Positions 17,256 to 26,995 of a stretch of 64,000 nucleotides of DNA are shown here, one piece after another. The stretch's first letter is position 1; every line of letters starts with the position of its first letter. A program made the position numbers and the translations under genes. The DNA comes from Pirellulaceae bacterium. GTDB lineage: Bacteria; Planctomycetota; Planctomycetia; Pirellulales; Pirellulaceae. Location: assembly GCA_023382975.1 (NCBI GenBank), contig JAHDXO010000022.1, positions 41,706 through 105,705 on the forward strand, given 5' to 3'. The notes below the pieces were generated by a model, which was not told where the DNA came from, did not search any database, and saw only the letters and a list, made by a program, of their open reading frames with translations.

Positions 17256-18640
17256 AGTCGAGATATGTCCCGCCCGCGTTGCTAAGCGTGGCGGTGCTGA
17301 CGGTGTCCCTTGCCGCTTCGGATCCGCCGCGGCCGAACCTGCTGCTGCTGTTCGTGGACAACGTCGGGTACGGAGATCTCGGCTGCTACGGCAACCGCGA
17401 TGCGATCACGCCGCGAATCGACCGCTTGGCGAGCGAAGGCGTGCGGTGTCTGGACTTCTACATCGCTTCGCCAAGCTGCTCGCCGTCGCGCGGTGCGATC
17501 CTCACCGGCCGTCATCCCGAGCGCAACGGGCTGAACTACCAGATGAGTTCCAACGTGAACGCAAGGGGCGAGGGGCTGCCGGTTACAGAGAGAATTCTGC
17601 CCCAGTACCTGAAGCCGCTGGGGTATGCCTGCGGCGCGTTCGGTAAATGGAACATCGGCTTCGAGCCGGGGCAACGGCCGACCGAACGCGGCTTCGACGA
17701 GTTCCTCGGCCATCAATCGGGGAACATCCACTACTATAAGCATCTGTACCACGGTCAGAACGATATGCGGCGAGGCACCGAGGCGGTGGACCTGCGCGGA
17801 CAGTACAGCACCGACGTGTTCGCGGACGCCGCCTGCGACTTCATCGGTCGATGCGCCGATCAGTCTTGGTTCGTTTACCTGCCGTTCAATGCGGCCCACT
17901 TCATCGGTCCGCACAACGTTGAGCCGGGCGAGAAAGTCCAATGGCAGGCGCCCGCGTCGGCGTTGGCGCGGCATGGCTGCCGGCCGGACGAGCCCGATCA
18001 GCGAAAGCGGTTTCACGCCGTGCTCACCGCGCTGGACGACGCCGTGGGACGCGTGCTCGATACGGTGGACGGATTGGGCTTGCGCGAGCGCACTCTGGTC
18101 ATGTTCATCTCCGACAACGGAGCGTTCATGCTGCCCGGCCGCGGACTGGAGGTCCAATCGAACGCTCCGTTGCGCGGCGGAGGCGTGACCGTGTGCGAAG
18201 GCGGCGTGCGAGTGCCGGCGGTATTCCGCTGGCCGGGCCATCTGCCGGCCGGGGAGGTCAACCGCGTGATGCTTTCGAGCCTGGACATCGTGCCGTTGGC
18301 CATGTCCGTCGCCGGCGGCACGCTGCCGGGCGACCGCGTCTTCGACGGCCGCGACCCGCTGCCGGCGTTGCAGGGCAAGTCGCCGTCGCCGCACGATGCG
18401 TTGCACTGGATCTGGAACCAAGGGCGAAACGAACAGTGGCGCGGGATGCGCGAGGGAGATTTCAAACTCCTGCGCGCCAGCGACCGAGGATCATGGCAAT
18501 TGTTCGATCTGTCGCAAGACATCGGCGAGCAGACCGACCTGGCGGCAAGCCATCCGCAGAAGCTCCAGGAACTGGTCCGCCATTTCGGACAATGGCAAGC
18601 CGATATCGCCGCAGATCGTGGGAACAATGCTGCTGATTAG
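17252..18640 (+). CDS. Secreted sulfatase (formylglycine-dependent, S1 family)
   Basis: A 462-residue protein with a short signal peptide (about residues 1-21). The active-site signature CSPSRGAILTGR begins at Cys76, which would be oxidised to formylglycine. The metal-site opening reads FVDNVGYGDLG, so the usual Asp-Asp pair is Asp36-Asn37. The GKWHLG motif appears as GKWNIG, with Asn in place of His. SDNGAFM, containing the conserved Asp-Asn, is present further on. Sulfatases remove sulfate esters from polysaccharides in the periplasm. The gene is coupled to the upstream beta-helix gene by ATGA and followed by an acetyltransferase. No maturation enzyme (anSME or FGE) is in the window. The substitutions look like a subfamily variation rather than loss of function, but activity is unproven. 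Confidence 0.93.
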   Translation: MKSRYVPPALLSVAVLTVSLAASDPPRPNLLLLFVDNVGYGDLGCYGNRDAITPRIDRLASEGVRCLDFYIASPSCSPSRGAILTGRHPERNGLNYQMSSNVNARGEGLPVTERILPQYLKPLGYACGAFGKWNIGFEPGQRPTERGFDEFLGHQSGNIHYYKHLYHGQNDMRRGTEAVDLRGQYSTDVFADAACDFIGRCADQSWFVYLPFNAAHFIGPHNVEPGEKVQWQAPASALARHGCRPDEPDQRKRFHAVLTALDDAVGRVLDTVDGLGLRERTLVMFISDNGAFMLPGRGLEVQSNAPLRGGGVTVCEGGVRVPAVFRWPGHLPAGEVNRVMLSSLDIVPLAMSVAGGTLPGDRVFDGRDPLPALQGKSPSPHDALHWIWNQGRNEQWRGMREGDFKLLRASDRGSWQLFDLSQDIGEQTDLAASHPQKLQELVRHFGQWQADIAADRGNNAAD

Positions 18641-18692
18641 AGACCATCAGCCGTGGATTTCACCGGTCGCAGTTGCGAGGAGTAGCAGACGC

Positions 18693-19196
18693 ATGATCCA
18701 GCCGACAAAGCGGCTTATCTTCCGGCAGTGGTTGCCGGACGATTGGCTTCGATTCAAACCGATCGCCAACGATCCGCGAGTGGTTCGGTACGTTGTTCAG
18801 GGTGGGGTTCCCACCGACGAGCAGATTCGAGCCCATATCGAAGCGGCCAGGAAACGGTATTTGGACGAAGGCTTCTGCCTCTGGCCGCTCGTTTACAGGG
18901 CGAACCATGAGTTGATCGGGTTTTGTGGGCTCGACTACCTATGGGACGGCCCGGACATCGAAATCGGCTACTGGCTGGCGCATGCCTACTGGGGCAACGG
19001 CCTGGCGACCGAGGCCGCCCAGGCGGTAATGGAGTACGGCTTCGGGAAACTCGGCTTGCAGCGAATCGTGGCGGTCTCGCATCCCGAAAACCGAGCATCG
19101 CTTCGTGTGCTGCAAAAGCTGGGAATGACATTCGAGCGGATGGCCGTCCATCAAGGCGTCGAACACGTGCTGTACTCGAAGTCCGGTGCATTGTGA
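18693..19196 (+). CDS. GNAT-family N-acetyltransferase (RimJ/RimL-like)
   Basis: A 167-residue soluble protein. It opens with TKRLIFRQWLPDDW, typical of RimJ/RimL-like GNATs. The acetyl-CoA loop region reads YWGNGLATEAAQAVMEYGF, and the C-terminal IVAVSHPENRASLRVLQKLGM is the conserved Asn-Ser/Ala helix of this family. The start at 18693 is preceded by GCGAGGAG. The longer in-frame reading overlaps the sulfatase and is not protein-like. Members acetylate N-terminal amines or small-molecule amino groups; the substrate is not predictable here. It follows the sulfatase by 52 bases on the same strand and converges with the URO-D-like gene. Confidence 0.9.
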   Translation: MIQPTKRLIFRQWLPDDWLRFKPIANDPRVVRYVVQGGVPTDEQIRAHIEAARKRYLDEGFCLWPLVYRANHELIGFCGLDYLWDGPDIEIGYWLAHAYWGNGLATEAAQAVMEYGFGKLGLQRIVAVSHPENRASLRVLQKLGMTFERMAVHQGVEHVLYSKSGAL

Positions 19197-19240
19197 CAGC
19201 GGCAACACGAAATCGCATCGCCGGCAATCCTGAGAGCAAC

Positions 19241-20410
19241 TCACCACGTTTCGGCGAGCCGGACCATGGTTTCGTAGTTGTTCAGCGTGGTTCCGGTGAT
19301 CGATCGCCCATACGGAGCGGCGCTGGGCATCAGGACGAAGCCGCGTCCTTCGCCGGCGGTGCCTTCCTCCAACGCTTGCCGCACCTTGGCCTCGAAGCGT
19401 GCCGGAGGCAGACTTTCGATGTCGGCGATCTCGATGTTTCCGAACAGCACCAGTTGCTTCCCGTAACGCTGTCGGACGTAACGCAACTCCACATCGCCTT
19501 GCGGAGGCGGTTCGATGGGGTCGATCGCATCCGGCGCCATGCCCGCGATGTGATCGAGCACGTCGCGAAGACGACCGTGAGCGTGGATACGGGCAAAACC
19601 GCCGCTGGCCTGAATGCTGCGGACCATGGGCTCGACATAACGCACTACATATTCGTCGAACAGCCGTGGCGGCAAGTAGGGCGGGCTCGCGTACTCGGGT
19701 CCGTAGATGCGCCATAGCCGCCCCGGCAGAAGTCGGCTCACCTGCTGCGTCCGCTCGTGAATCCGTCGCGCCATCTTCTCCAGCAGGCGGTGAAACAAGG
19801 CGGGTTCCGTCAACGCGATCACGGTGTAGTCCTCCATGCGAAACAACGAAGCGGCTGCGCAGAGCGGATCCTCGGTGTCGATCATGACGATGCCTCGGTG
19901 CCCCAAGCGGGCTTCTTCGGCCTCCAGGGGCGAAACGTCCAGCGATTCGGCGAACGCTTCGTCCGGGATCGTCAGGTACGCTTTCAAATCGTCGGTGTCT
20001 TTCAGCAGCGGCTCGGTCGTCCAGACCGTGTCGAGATCTCGCTGTCGCCGAGTCGTCTGCGTCATGATCCGCCCAGCGATGGTGACCGTGGTCCGAGTGA
20101 AGCGGCAATCGTCTTCCTCCCAGGATCGCTCCTGGAAAAATTCCTGCCGGACCGGACCGGTGGCCGAACCCGTCGGATCGATCGACCGCGCACGAACCGG
20201 ACTCATCATGCGAATGATGTCCGTTCGCTCTTCCGCCAATTGCAGCAGCGGACACCAATCCGGCGAGTTGTAGATGTTGTACGGGTCGGGATTGCTGGGA
20301 TCGACCTGGAACCCTCCGACTTCGTACAGACACACCGCCGGCCGGTCGACCGGTTCGCCTCGCAGGGTCGCCATCAAGCGTTCGCGGCGGCTGAGCATGA
20401 TCGCAGGCAT
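19241..20410 (-). CDS. Uroporphyrinogen decarboxylase (URO-D) family protein
   Basis: A 389-residue soluble TIM-barrel protein. The N-terminus MLSRRERLMATLRGEPVDRP is the characteristic opening of URO-D-like proteins. The C-terminal half has HAHGRLRDVLDHIAGM, DAIDPIEPPPQGDV, LVLFGNIEIADIE and a closing GRGFVLMPSAAPYG. This divergent subgroup is usually far from haem synthesis and includes methyltransferase-like enzymes. The true haem enzyme has a different N-terminal motif. ATG 20410 is used; ATG 20398 is equally possible. It lies five bases after the stop of the GH20-GH89 gene, so the two are probably co-transcribed, a pairing that hints at sugar or C1 metabolism but gives no firm function. 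Confidence 0.82.
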   Translation of the reverse strand: MPAIMLSRRERLMATLRGEPVDRPAVCLYEVGGFQVDPSNPDPYNIYNSPDWCPLLQLAEERTDIIRMMSPVRARSIDPTGSATGPVRQEFFQERSWEEDDCRFTRTTVTIAGRIMTQTTRRQRDLDTVWTTEPLLKDTDDLKAYLTIPDEAFAESLDVSPLEAEEARLGHRGIVMIDTEDPLCAAASLFRMEDYTVIALTEPALFHRLLEKMARRIHERTQQVSRLLPGRLWRIYGPEYASPPYLPPRLFDEYVVRYVEPMVRSIQASGGFARIHAHGRLRDVLDHIAGMAPDAIDPIEPPPQGDVELRYVRQRYGKQLVLFGNIEIADIESLPPARFEAKVRQALEEGTAGEGRGFVLMPSAAPYGRSITGTTLNNYETMVRLAETW

Positions 20411-20415
20411 CCGTT

Positions 20416-23400
20416 CTATTTCGGGAACGCCATGACCTCGACAAGATGGCGGCCCGTATTGGCCGAGTTGCTGGTCTGGGTGACTCGCAGATAACGAACC
20501 GGGCGCGGTGCGAAGCGGCTCGTGTAGCCTTCGGACGTGGCGAGTTCCTTGTTGTCGCGGCGGTCGTCGGCCGACTCCCACGTCTGGCCGTCCAGCGACG
20601 TCTCGAGGGTGAATCCGTAGTGACGCCGGTCTCCGTAGTAGCCGACGACCACCACTCGGCCGACCATCGTCGGCTCTTGGAGATCGACTTGCCACCAGGC
20701 AGGGCCCGGGTGATGGCCGACGTCGGTGGCCCAGTACCGGTCGGTGTTACTGGCAAAGCCGTCGTTGGCCAAGCGGGCCGGGTAAGGCGGCAACGAGCTG
20801 GAACAGGCGACCGGTTTGCCCGTAGTCAGACTCGGCGAGTCCGGCTGGAACGCGGCGGCATATCTCTGCCACAGGCCGCGGGCTTGTTCGATGCTGTCGC
20901 CGACAGGTTCGGTGGCGTAGGTTTCCTGACCGTCCGCCCAAGCATGCTCCCACTGCCACAGCTTCTGAGCGAATGCGTCGGCGTCCATCGATCGCCCGTC
21001 GGCCATCGCTTCGGCTTCTTCGCGCAGGAACCGCTCCCAGCGTGGCAGATAGAATCCACCGATCATGCCGGACCATTCCTTGCGGGCATAGTCGCGGATC
21101 GCCCTGCCGGTGCCCCACAGCGTTAGTACGCGTCGGGCATTCCATTCGTGCTTCGCCCGCTCGGCGTCGTTGGTCCCCCACCGCTTCGCGTCTTCCAGCC
21201 AACGGCCCAACAGGAACTCGGGCCGCGTCGCCAGCAGTTGGTCCAGGTCGCGCATCAGTTGCAGCATCTCATTCGCCGCGGCCTGAAACGCCTCGACATC
21301 GCCCGACTGGCGAGCCTGAACCGCCTTGCGATGCAGCACGGCCGCATGATGGGACAGCACTTGCCGAGCGACGTTGACCAAGTCGAAGCGATAGGTATCC
21401 GCATCGCCCAGCTCCTCGGCGGCCAGCAACAAACGCCGCCAGGCATCCGCCAGTTGCACTTGGTCATACGGCGAACCTCCGGCTGGCTTCCACGACGGCA
21501 CCTGATCGATGATCGACCGCGTGCGATGCGGTGCGGTGTAGACGGTGTCCAGCAGAATCGCCCAAGCCGTCTCGGCCTCGGCGTGCGTCTTGCCGTAACG
21601 ATGCCGGCTGTAATCCCGAATCCAGCGGGGCAAGTCGACCAGCGCGTCGCGCCACGCCATCTCGAACATCAAATCATACGCCACGGGGTTGTAGCCGAGC
21701 CCCTCGTTGACGAAACCGAGTCCGGACAACCGGCCGCGATTCGGGTCGCGCCGGGCGGCATTCAGACCGGCGTTGTTGCGGTCCAAGGCACCGCCAAGAT
21801 GGACCGTGCCGCCGAAATTCTGGACGTTGCACCACAGCCAGGGTTTGCCGAAGAACGCCTCGGTCCGCGACCACATCGGCGTCGATTCGCAAAACAGATC
21901 CAACACCAACATCCGATCGTCCGGTACGGCGCCCAGGAAAGCCTCGATGCGCGGCTGCGTCCAGAAGGCTTGCTTGTACATGAAGGCCCAGCCCTGGAGC
22001 ACCCACACCGCCTGCGGATCGGTCTTGGCCATGCCGTCGTAGATCGCGCGGCTCAGGCGGCTCAAGTACTCCAGTTCGCCGCTGGGCGGAGTCATCTCGA
22101 TGAACGTGTCGGCCGCGTACAGATGGTCGGCTCCAAAGCGACGTGTCTGCTCGACCATAAAGCGTTCCGCGATCTCTCCGAATAATGGATCGAGCGGATC
22201 AAGCAGTTGCGTGGTCCATTCGATCCACTGGATCTCGTGCAGCTTCGCCTCCGGGTACTTTTCCGCCACGGCCGCCGGGACATGTCCCGTGAACCCTTGG
22301 AGCACCGGCGTCATGCCCAATTCCCGTTGCCGCGACAGGATCTTCTTGCCCAGTTCCGCGTGGCGGTCGATCCAATCCTGCGGCAACGGGCCGCCCCAGC
22401 CGTCCAGGCACCCCATCCAACCGAACGGCAGATAGGGTGGCCCGGCCAGGAATTGCCCGATCTGCTCGTCGTCCAAGCCGAGTTGTTTTCCGACGGCTTG
22501 CCACACCGCTTCCTGTCCGGTCACCGCCAGCGGCGCGGTGATGCCGTTCAAGGCCATCCAGTCGATCAACCGCTCCCACTGCGCCCAATCCCACCACGGC
22601 AGCGAGTACCCGAAGCAGCAGTAGTTCAGGAAGTAGCGATGCTTCGCCCAACTGACTTGCCGCAGCTTCGGACGCACTTCGGGCAGCGGATCGGGCAGAT
22701 TCAATTGGTCGCCGCCCCAGGAGACGTGGCAGTGGCACAGATGCTTGAGATACCAGTTCAGGCCCAGGGCCATCGAGACGCCCGTGTTGCCTCGGATGAC
22801 GACTTGGCCGCCGACGGTTTCGATCTCGAACACGTCGCGGCCCGCCTCCGGCGCGATGGCCTCGAACGTGAACCGCTCGGTTTGGTCGGGAAGCAGGCGT
22901 TCGAGCAGAGCCCGAGCAGCCCGGGGCGATTCCGGGTCGAACTTTCCTTCCCAAACTTCCGCTCGCTGGTCAGGCCGCCGGAAACCGATTTCTGCCGCCA
23001 GCAGACGTTTCAGATGCGTATCGAGGCGAAGGAGGAACAGATCGCTATGGCGATGCTCTTTCGGCGACCAGAGAGTCTCGATCAGGGCGCACGCTCGAGG
23101 CCAAGTCATGAAGTCGCGGCGCTGCCCGTCGGCGATCAATTCGCCCCATAATTGGCCCTGACCGCCGAGCACGTGGCGGGCTTGATCGGCATCGAGTTCG
23201 CCGGGCACCGGTTCGAACGAGTAGACCTGTTCCCAAGTCAACACGGCGCGGCCCAGTCCGAGTTCGTCGGGATGTTGGCGATAGTCGAAATACGTGTGCG
23301 AAGTCGGCGTCATGATCACGTCGTGGCCGGCCTGGGCCGCCGCGATTCCGCCGCCCGTGCCGCGCCAGCTCATCACCGTCGCGCCCGGCGCCAGGCCGCC

Positions 23401-24651
23401 TTGCAGGATTTCGTCCCAGCCGATCATACGGCGTCCGTGCTTGGTCAAGTAGGCGTCCATCTGGGCGATGAACCAACTGTGCAGTTCGTGCGCATCGTCG
23501 CAGCCCAGTTGCTTCATCATCTCCTGCATCTCCGGGTCGTCGGTCCAGAGACGCAGATTGGCCTCGTCGCCGCCGATGTGGATGAACCGGCTGGGAAACA
23601 GCCCGATCACCTCCTTCAAAACATCCTGCATGAACGAGACCGTTTCTGGGCGCGCGCCCAGCAGTCCCTGCGACGGTCCCCAACGCCGCTCGATCGGTTC
23701 GTCGGCCAGGTGGTGCGTGTTCACGCCATGCTCGGGATAGGCCACGATCGCCGATCCCGCATGGTAGGGCATCTCGATTTCGGGAACGATCGTCACGTGT
23801 CGCTCGGCCGCGTATCGCACCAGTTCCCGGATTTCGTCCTGCGTGTAGAAGCCGAAACACCGCGGCCCGTCGCCGCCCCGATGCCGCAGGTTCCAGTCCA
23901 TCTGCGAGCCGATCTCCGTCAGCTTCGGATACTTCAAGATCTCGATCCGCCAGCCCTCGTTGTCCGTCAGATGCATCTGCAGATGATTGAACTTATGCAG
24001 CGCCATCGCGTCGATGAAGTGCTTGACGTCGGCCACGGGGATGAAGTGCCGAGCCGGATCGATCAGCAGCCCGCGGTAGGGGAATCGCGCGTGGTCCTGG
24101 ATCGTCACGCACGGCACGGTCCAGTCGATGTTTTCCACGTATTCCTTGGAAAAGGCGGCCACCGGCAGCAACTGTCGCAGCGTCTGAATCCCGTAGAACA
24201 AACCCGCCGGTTGCGCAGCACGCAGATCGATCCGGTCCTGTGTGACGTGCAACGTGTAGCCTTCTACGCCGAGTTGCGTTCGCAGCGAATCGTCGATCGC
24301 CAAGACGATCGCTCCGGCGTTCGGCGTTTCCCCGGTAACTTGCTTCAACCGGAAGCCCATCGCAGGCGCTAGCGCATCGATCAGTTTCGTCGCCTCGCCC
24401 ACCGCCTCGGTGTCCGCAGCCACCACCGTCGCCGCCGTGATCTGGAATTCACCCTCGTGCCGATCCATCGCCACAGGCAGAGGAATCACCGCCGGTAAAC
24501 CGGCCGCGGAATGGTCGCCGACACGATGAGCCGCCGGCGGCACAGGCCCGCCCCGCGTGTCACTGGCAGGCTCGGCCGCGCCGACCGTGCCCAGTTCGAA
24601 CAGAACCATCGCACACAAAACCATCCGCCAGGCAACCGCTCGACCAACCAT
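20416..24651 (-). CDS. GH20 beta-N-acetylhexosaminidase fused to GH89 alpha-N-acetylglucosaminidase with an F5/8C-type domain
   Basis: A 1411-residue exported protein. ATG 24651 is chosen because AAGGGAGG lies five bases upstream and a signal peptide follows directly. Residues about 55-550 form GH20: the N-terminal alpha/beta domain, then the barrel with FNHLQMHLTDNEGW and the catalytic pair Asp362-Glu363 in HIGGDEAN. Residues about 595-1260 match the NAGLU/GH89 fold: NYCCFGYSLPWWDWAQWERL, TGQEAVW (candidate catalytic Glu714) and AADTFIEMTPPSG (candidate Glu852). Residues about 1270-1411 look like a discoidin/F5/8C carbohydrate-binding domain. GH20 removes beta-linked and GH89 alpha-linked terminal N-acetylglucosamine, so one chain could trim both. 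I know of these families as separate proteins; the fusion is the notable point. Uninterrupted frame through the junction argues against an artefact. Confidence 0.92.
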   Translation of the reverse strand: MVGRAVAWRMVLCAMVLFELGTVGAAEPASDTRGGPVPPAAHRVGDHSAAGLPAVIPLPVAMDRHEGEFQITAATVVAADTEAVGEATKLIDALAPAMGFRLKQVTGETPNAGAIVLAIDDSLRTQLGVEGYTLHVTQDRIDLRAAQPAGLFYGIQTLRQLLPVAAFSKEYVENIDWTVPCVTIQDHARFPYRGLLIDPARHFIPVADVKHFIDAMALHKFNHLQMHLTDNEGWRIEILKYPKLTEIGSQMDWNLRHRGGDGPRCFGFYTQDEIRELVRYAAERHVTIVPEIEMPYHAGSAIVAYPEHGVNTHHLADEPIERRWGPSQGLLGARPETVSFMQDVLKEVIGLFPSRFIHIGGDEANLRLWTDDPEMQEMMKQLGCDDAHELHSWFIAQMDAYLTKHGRRMIGWDEILQGGLAPGATVMSWRGTGGGIAAAQAGHDVIMTPTSHTYFDYRQHPDELGLGRAVLTWEQVYSFEPVPGELDADQARHVLGGQGQLWGELIADGQRRDFMTWPRACALIETLWSPKEHRHSDLFLLRLDTHLKRLLAAEIGFRRPDQRAEVWEGKFDPESPRAARALLERLLPDQTERFTFEAIAPEAGRDVFEIETVGGQVVIRGNTGVSMALGLNWYLKHLCHCHVSWGGDQLNLPDPLPEVRPKLRQVSWAKHRYFLNYCCFGYSLPWWDWAQWERLIDWMALNGITAPLAVTGQEAVWQAVGKQLGLDDEQIGQFLAGPPYLPFGWMGCLDGWGGPLPQDWIDRHAELGKKILSRQRELGMTPVLQGFTGHVPAAVAEKYPEAKLHEIQWIEWTTQLLDPLDPLFGEIAERFMVEQTRRFGADHLYAADTFIEMTPPSGELEYLSRLSRAIYDGMAKTDPQAVWVLQGWAFMYKQAFWTQPRIEAFLGAVPDDRMLVLDLFCESTPMWSRTEAFFGKPWLWCNVQNFGGTVHLGGALDRNNAGLNAARRDPNRGRLSGLGFVNEGLGYNPVAYDLMFEMAWRDALVDLPRWIRDYSRHRYGKTHAEAETAWAILLDTVYTAPHRTRSIIDQVPSWKPAGGSPYDQVQLADAWRRLLLAAEELGDADTYRFDLVNVARQVLSHHAAVLHRKAVQARQSGDVEAFQAAANEMLQLMRDLDQLLATRPEFLLGRWLEDAKRWGTNDAERAKHEWNARRVLTLWGTGRAIRDYARKEWSGMIGGFYLPRWERFLREEAEAMADGRSMDADAFAQKLWQWEHAWADGQETYATEPVGDSIEQARGLWQRYAAAFQPDSPSLTTGKPVACSSSLPPYPARLANDGFASNTDRYWATDVGHHPGPAWWQVDLQEPTMVGRVVVVGYYGDRRHYGFTLETSLDGQTWESADDRRDNKELATSEGYTSRFAPRPVRYLRVTQTSNSANTGRHLVEVMAFPK

Positions 24652-24838
24652 AACTGCCTCCCTTGTCCGCACCATGGTGAATCCCGCGCACTTCGGTCCG
24701 TTCATCAATTTCGCATATCTGCCCCGCGAAATCGAGAACCTCGAGGGCGAGAGTCGCGAATCCGCGAATATCGGCGGCCGACGCCACTGCGAGACCGACC
24801 AAGAACGCGATCCCGCTACCCTCCGGTCGCGACTTGAT

Positions 24839-26995
24839 CTACTTCAGCAGCCACTCGGCCGCCGCGGTTTCTTGTTGAGCGGTCTCGCCCGTGTAGGTGA
24901 CGAAGGCCCCGGCGTCGGCGAAGTCACGATACGCCGCAGTGATGATCTCAGATTCCTGGTTCTCGCCGGCCAGCCAGAGCGGGCGAGGAGCGTGCAGGAC
25001 GATCAGACCGGGCAGGTCCAGGTACTTCGCTCCGCCGGGGAGAAACGACGGATGGCGGTAGTCGAGCAGTTGATCGAAGCGGAAACCTCCCGTGTCGACT
25101 GCGGTACGGTCGATAGACTCGCCGGCAAGCGCTCCTGCGGCAGCGACGACGGGGCCGGCGCTGCCCCAGCCAGCGATGGCGATCGTCTTCGGGGTCGGGC
25201 AAGGCCCCGTTTTCGCGCGACGCAGGTGCGAGACGATGGTCAACACGTCGTGGGCCCGCTGGGCGAAGAGCGCGGGGTTGTAGCCGAACGTGTAGCCAGC
25301 GAATTCGCGCGGATTGTCCACGACGCGATTCTGGTTCGGCGCTTCGCCGCCCTGAAACAGCAGATCGGCGCCCAGGACGGCCGCGCCCGCTTGAACCAGC
25401 TTCCGCACCCCGGGTTTCATGCTGCCGTCGGCGTTGCGGAGCGAGGCTTTGCCCCGGTCATCGAGCCAGACAACGACGCGGCCGTTCCACGACGCCGGAC
25501 GCAGCCAGACGATATCGACCACTTCGCCGTACGTCTTGTTCAGCAGCTTCCCGGACATCTCCAGGCAGTCGTCGCGATCCTGTTGGTTTTCGAGTTCCCA
25601 CGCTACGTCGCCCGCATCGGCGGCGGTGCGGCCGATAAGCACCTGGACCGCTGGACGAAGGAGGTTCTCTCGCCCCTCTGCCGTTTTTGCGGCGGTCCGG
25701 ATCTGGTGCGAAGCGTCCTCGGTGAACCATGCGAGCAGGGTGCGCTCGAACTCCGGATCGGCGGCCTTCGGCGCAGGATGCTGGTCGTTCCAGACGGTAA
25801 GCTGCTCGGGTGGCAGCGGATCGAAATCCTGCTCGATCACCGGCGACTGAAAGCCAAGCTTGAAACGCTGGTTCAGGAAGGTGTAGAACGCGGAACGCGT
25901 CACGGCGTTGTAGTTGTGCGGAAAGTGCTCGCCGCGATGGAGGATGACATTGTTCTTCTTGCCGTAGGCCGCGTACAGTTGCTGCAACTCGGGGAAGCCC
26001 TTGGTGGCCATTTCCTTGGTCCAGTCGTTCGCGGTGTTCATGCCCTGCGGTTTTGGCGCGAACAACGCGGCGAACTCCACGTTGCCGGTGTTGATGCGCA
26101 ACAGGCTGGCATTCTCGCAGGTGCAACCGCCCTGCATCGCGGTGCTGACCATGACGACGGGGAACGAGAGCTGGATGCGGTCGTCGATCGCCGCCAGCAG
26201 CATCGTCTGCGTGCCGCCCCCGCTTGCACCGGTGATGGCGGTGCGCTGCGGATCTACCTCGGGCAGGCTGAGCAGGAAATCGAGGCCGCGCACGGCGTTG
26301 AGTGTTTGCAGGCCCATCACGTTCTGGCAATGCGCCTCGGCCTGCGGGCTGTACAAGCCCCAGTTCTCCGTCGTGTTCATCTCCGGACGTTGTTTGGCGA
26401 AGCCATGCACGAGCTGCCGCGAAAGCTGAACCGAGTCCGAGTCGCCGAGCATGTCCCACTGCCAAACGACGCAACCCATCAAGGCGAGTTGGCGGCACTG
26501 CGCCTGGTAGTTGCTGCGTCCGGCCCTCTCGAAACGCTCGGCGCCGTCGGCGATGTTCTTGCGCAAGGTATCTTCGGGAGTCAGGTAGAGGCGAGCATCC
26601 TGCCGATGGCCGTGAGCGAACATCACGCCCGGCACCCGGCTCTGGATGTCCTTCGGACGGTACAAGTTGCCCGTGACGAAGAAGCCGGGTGCGCTCTCGA
26701 AGTAGACCTTCTCCACCGTGTACCGGCCACAGTCGATCTTGCCGTGAAACACCGCGTTGAGCGGCGTCTTGGTCGGCATGGGCCAGAGTCCCGCCGCCAC
26801 CAGGATCTGCCGCCGTACGTACTCCTTCCGCAGTTCCCACTCGCCCAACGATGCCGGCGGTTCGAAAGGAAAGTAGCCATTCAAGTCCTTGAGCGGCTGA
26901 TGGCGGACGTCTTCAGCGGCACTCGCCAGCGAGCAGGCCAGCAGAACGACCAGAACGGTGACGCAATTCCTGGTTGTGCTTGTACGGCGTTTCAT
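24839..26995 (-). CDS. Secreted alpha/beta hydrolase, acetyl-xylan-esterase-like, with duplicated fold
   Basis: A 718-residue protein from ATG 26995 with a signal peptide (RNCVTVLVVLLACSLASA). The first half contains VPGVMFAHGHRQDARL, the nucleophile elbow ITGASGGGTQT and a candidate catalytic His in HRGEHFPHNYN. This is the arrangement of planctomycete acetyl-xylan-esterase-like hydrolases. The second half resembles another hydrolase fold, with IAIAGWGSAGPVVAAAGAL and LIVLHAPRPLWLAG, but lacks a clean GxSxG. It may be structural. Its relative at 40231 has the same two-part plan. The likely role is removal of acyl groups from plant-type polysaccharides in the periplasm. It lies upstream of the GH20-GH89 gene on the same strand (187-base gap) and divergent from the PQQ gene. 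Confidence 0.8.
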   Translation of the reverse strand: MKRRTSTTRNCVTVLVVLLACSLASAAEDVRHQPLKDLNGYFPFEPPASLGEWELRKEYVRRQILVAAGLWPMPTKTPLNAVFHGKIDCGRYTVEKVYFESAPGFFVTGNLYRPKDIQSRVPGVMFAHGHRQDARLYLTPEDTLRKNIADGAERFERAGRSNYQAQCRQLALMGCVVWQWDMLGDSDSVQLSRQLVHGFAKQRPEMNTTENWGLYSPQAEAHCQNVMGLQTLNAVRGLDFLLSLPEVDPQRTAITGASGGGTQTMLLAAIDDRIQLSFPVVMVSTAMQGGCTCENASLLRINTGNVEFAALFAPKPQGMNTANDWTKEMATKGFPELQQLYAAYGKKNNVILHRGEHFPHNYNAVTRSAFYTFLNQRFKLGFQSPVIEQDFDPLPPEQLTVWNDQHPAPKAADPEFERTLLAWFTEDASHQIRTAAKTAEGRENLLRPAVQVLIGRTAADAGDVAWELENQQDRDDCLEMSGKLLNKTYGEVVDIVWLRPASWNGRVVVWLDDRGKASLRNADGSMKPGVRKLVQAGAAVLGADLLFQGGEAPNQNRVVDNPREFAGYTFGYNPALFAQRAHDVLTIVSHLRRAKTGPCPTPKTIAIAGWGSAGPVVAAAGALAGESIDRTAVDTGGFRFDQLLDYRHPSFLPGGAKYLDLPGLIVLHAPRPLWLAGENQESEIITAAYRDFADAGAFVTYTGETAQQETAAAEWLLK

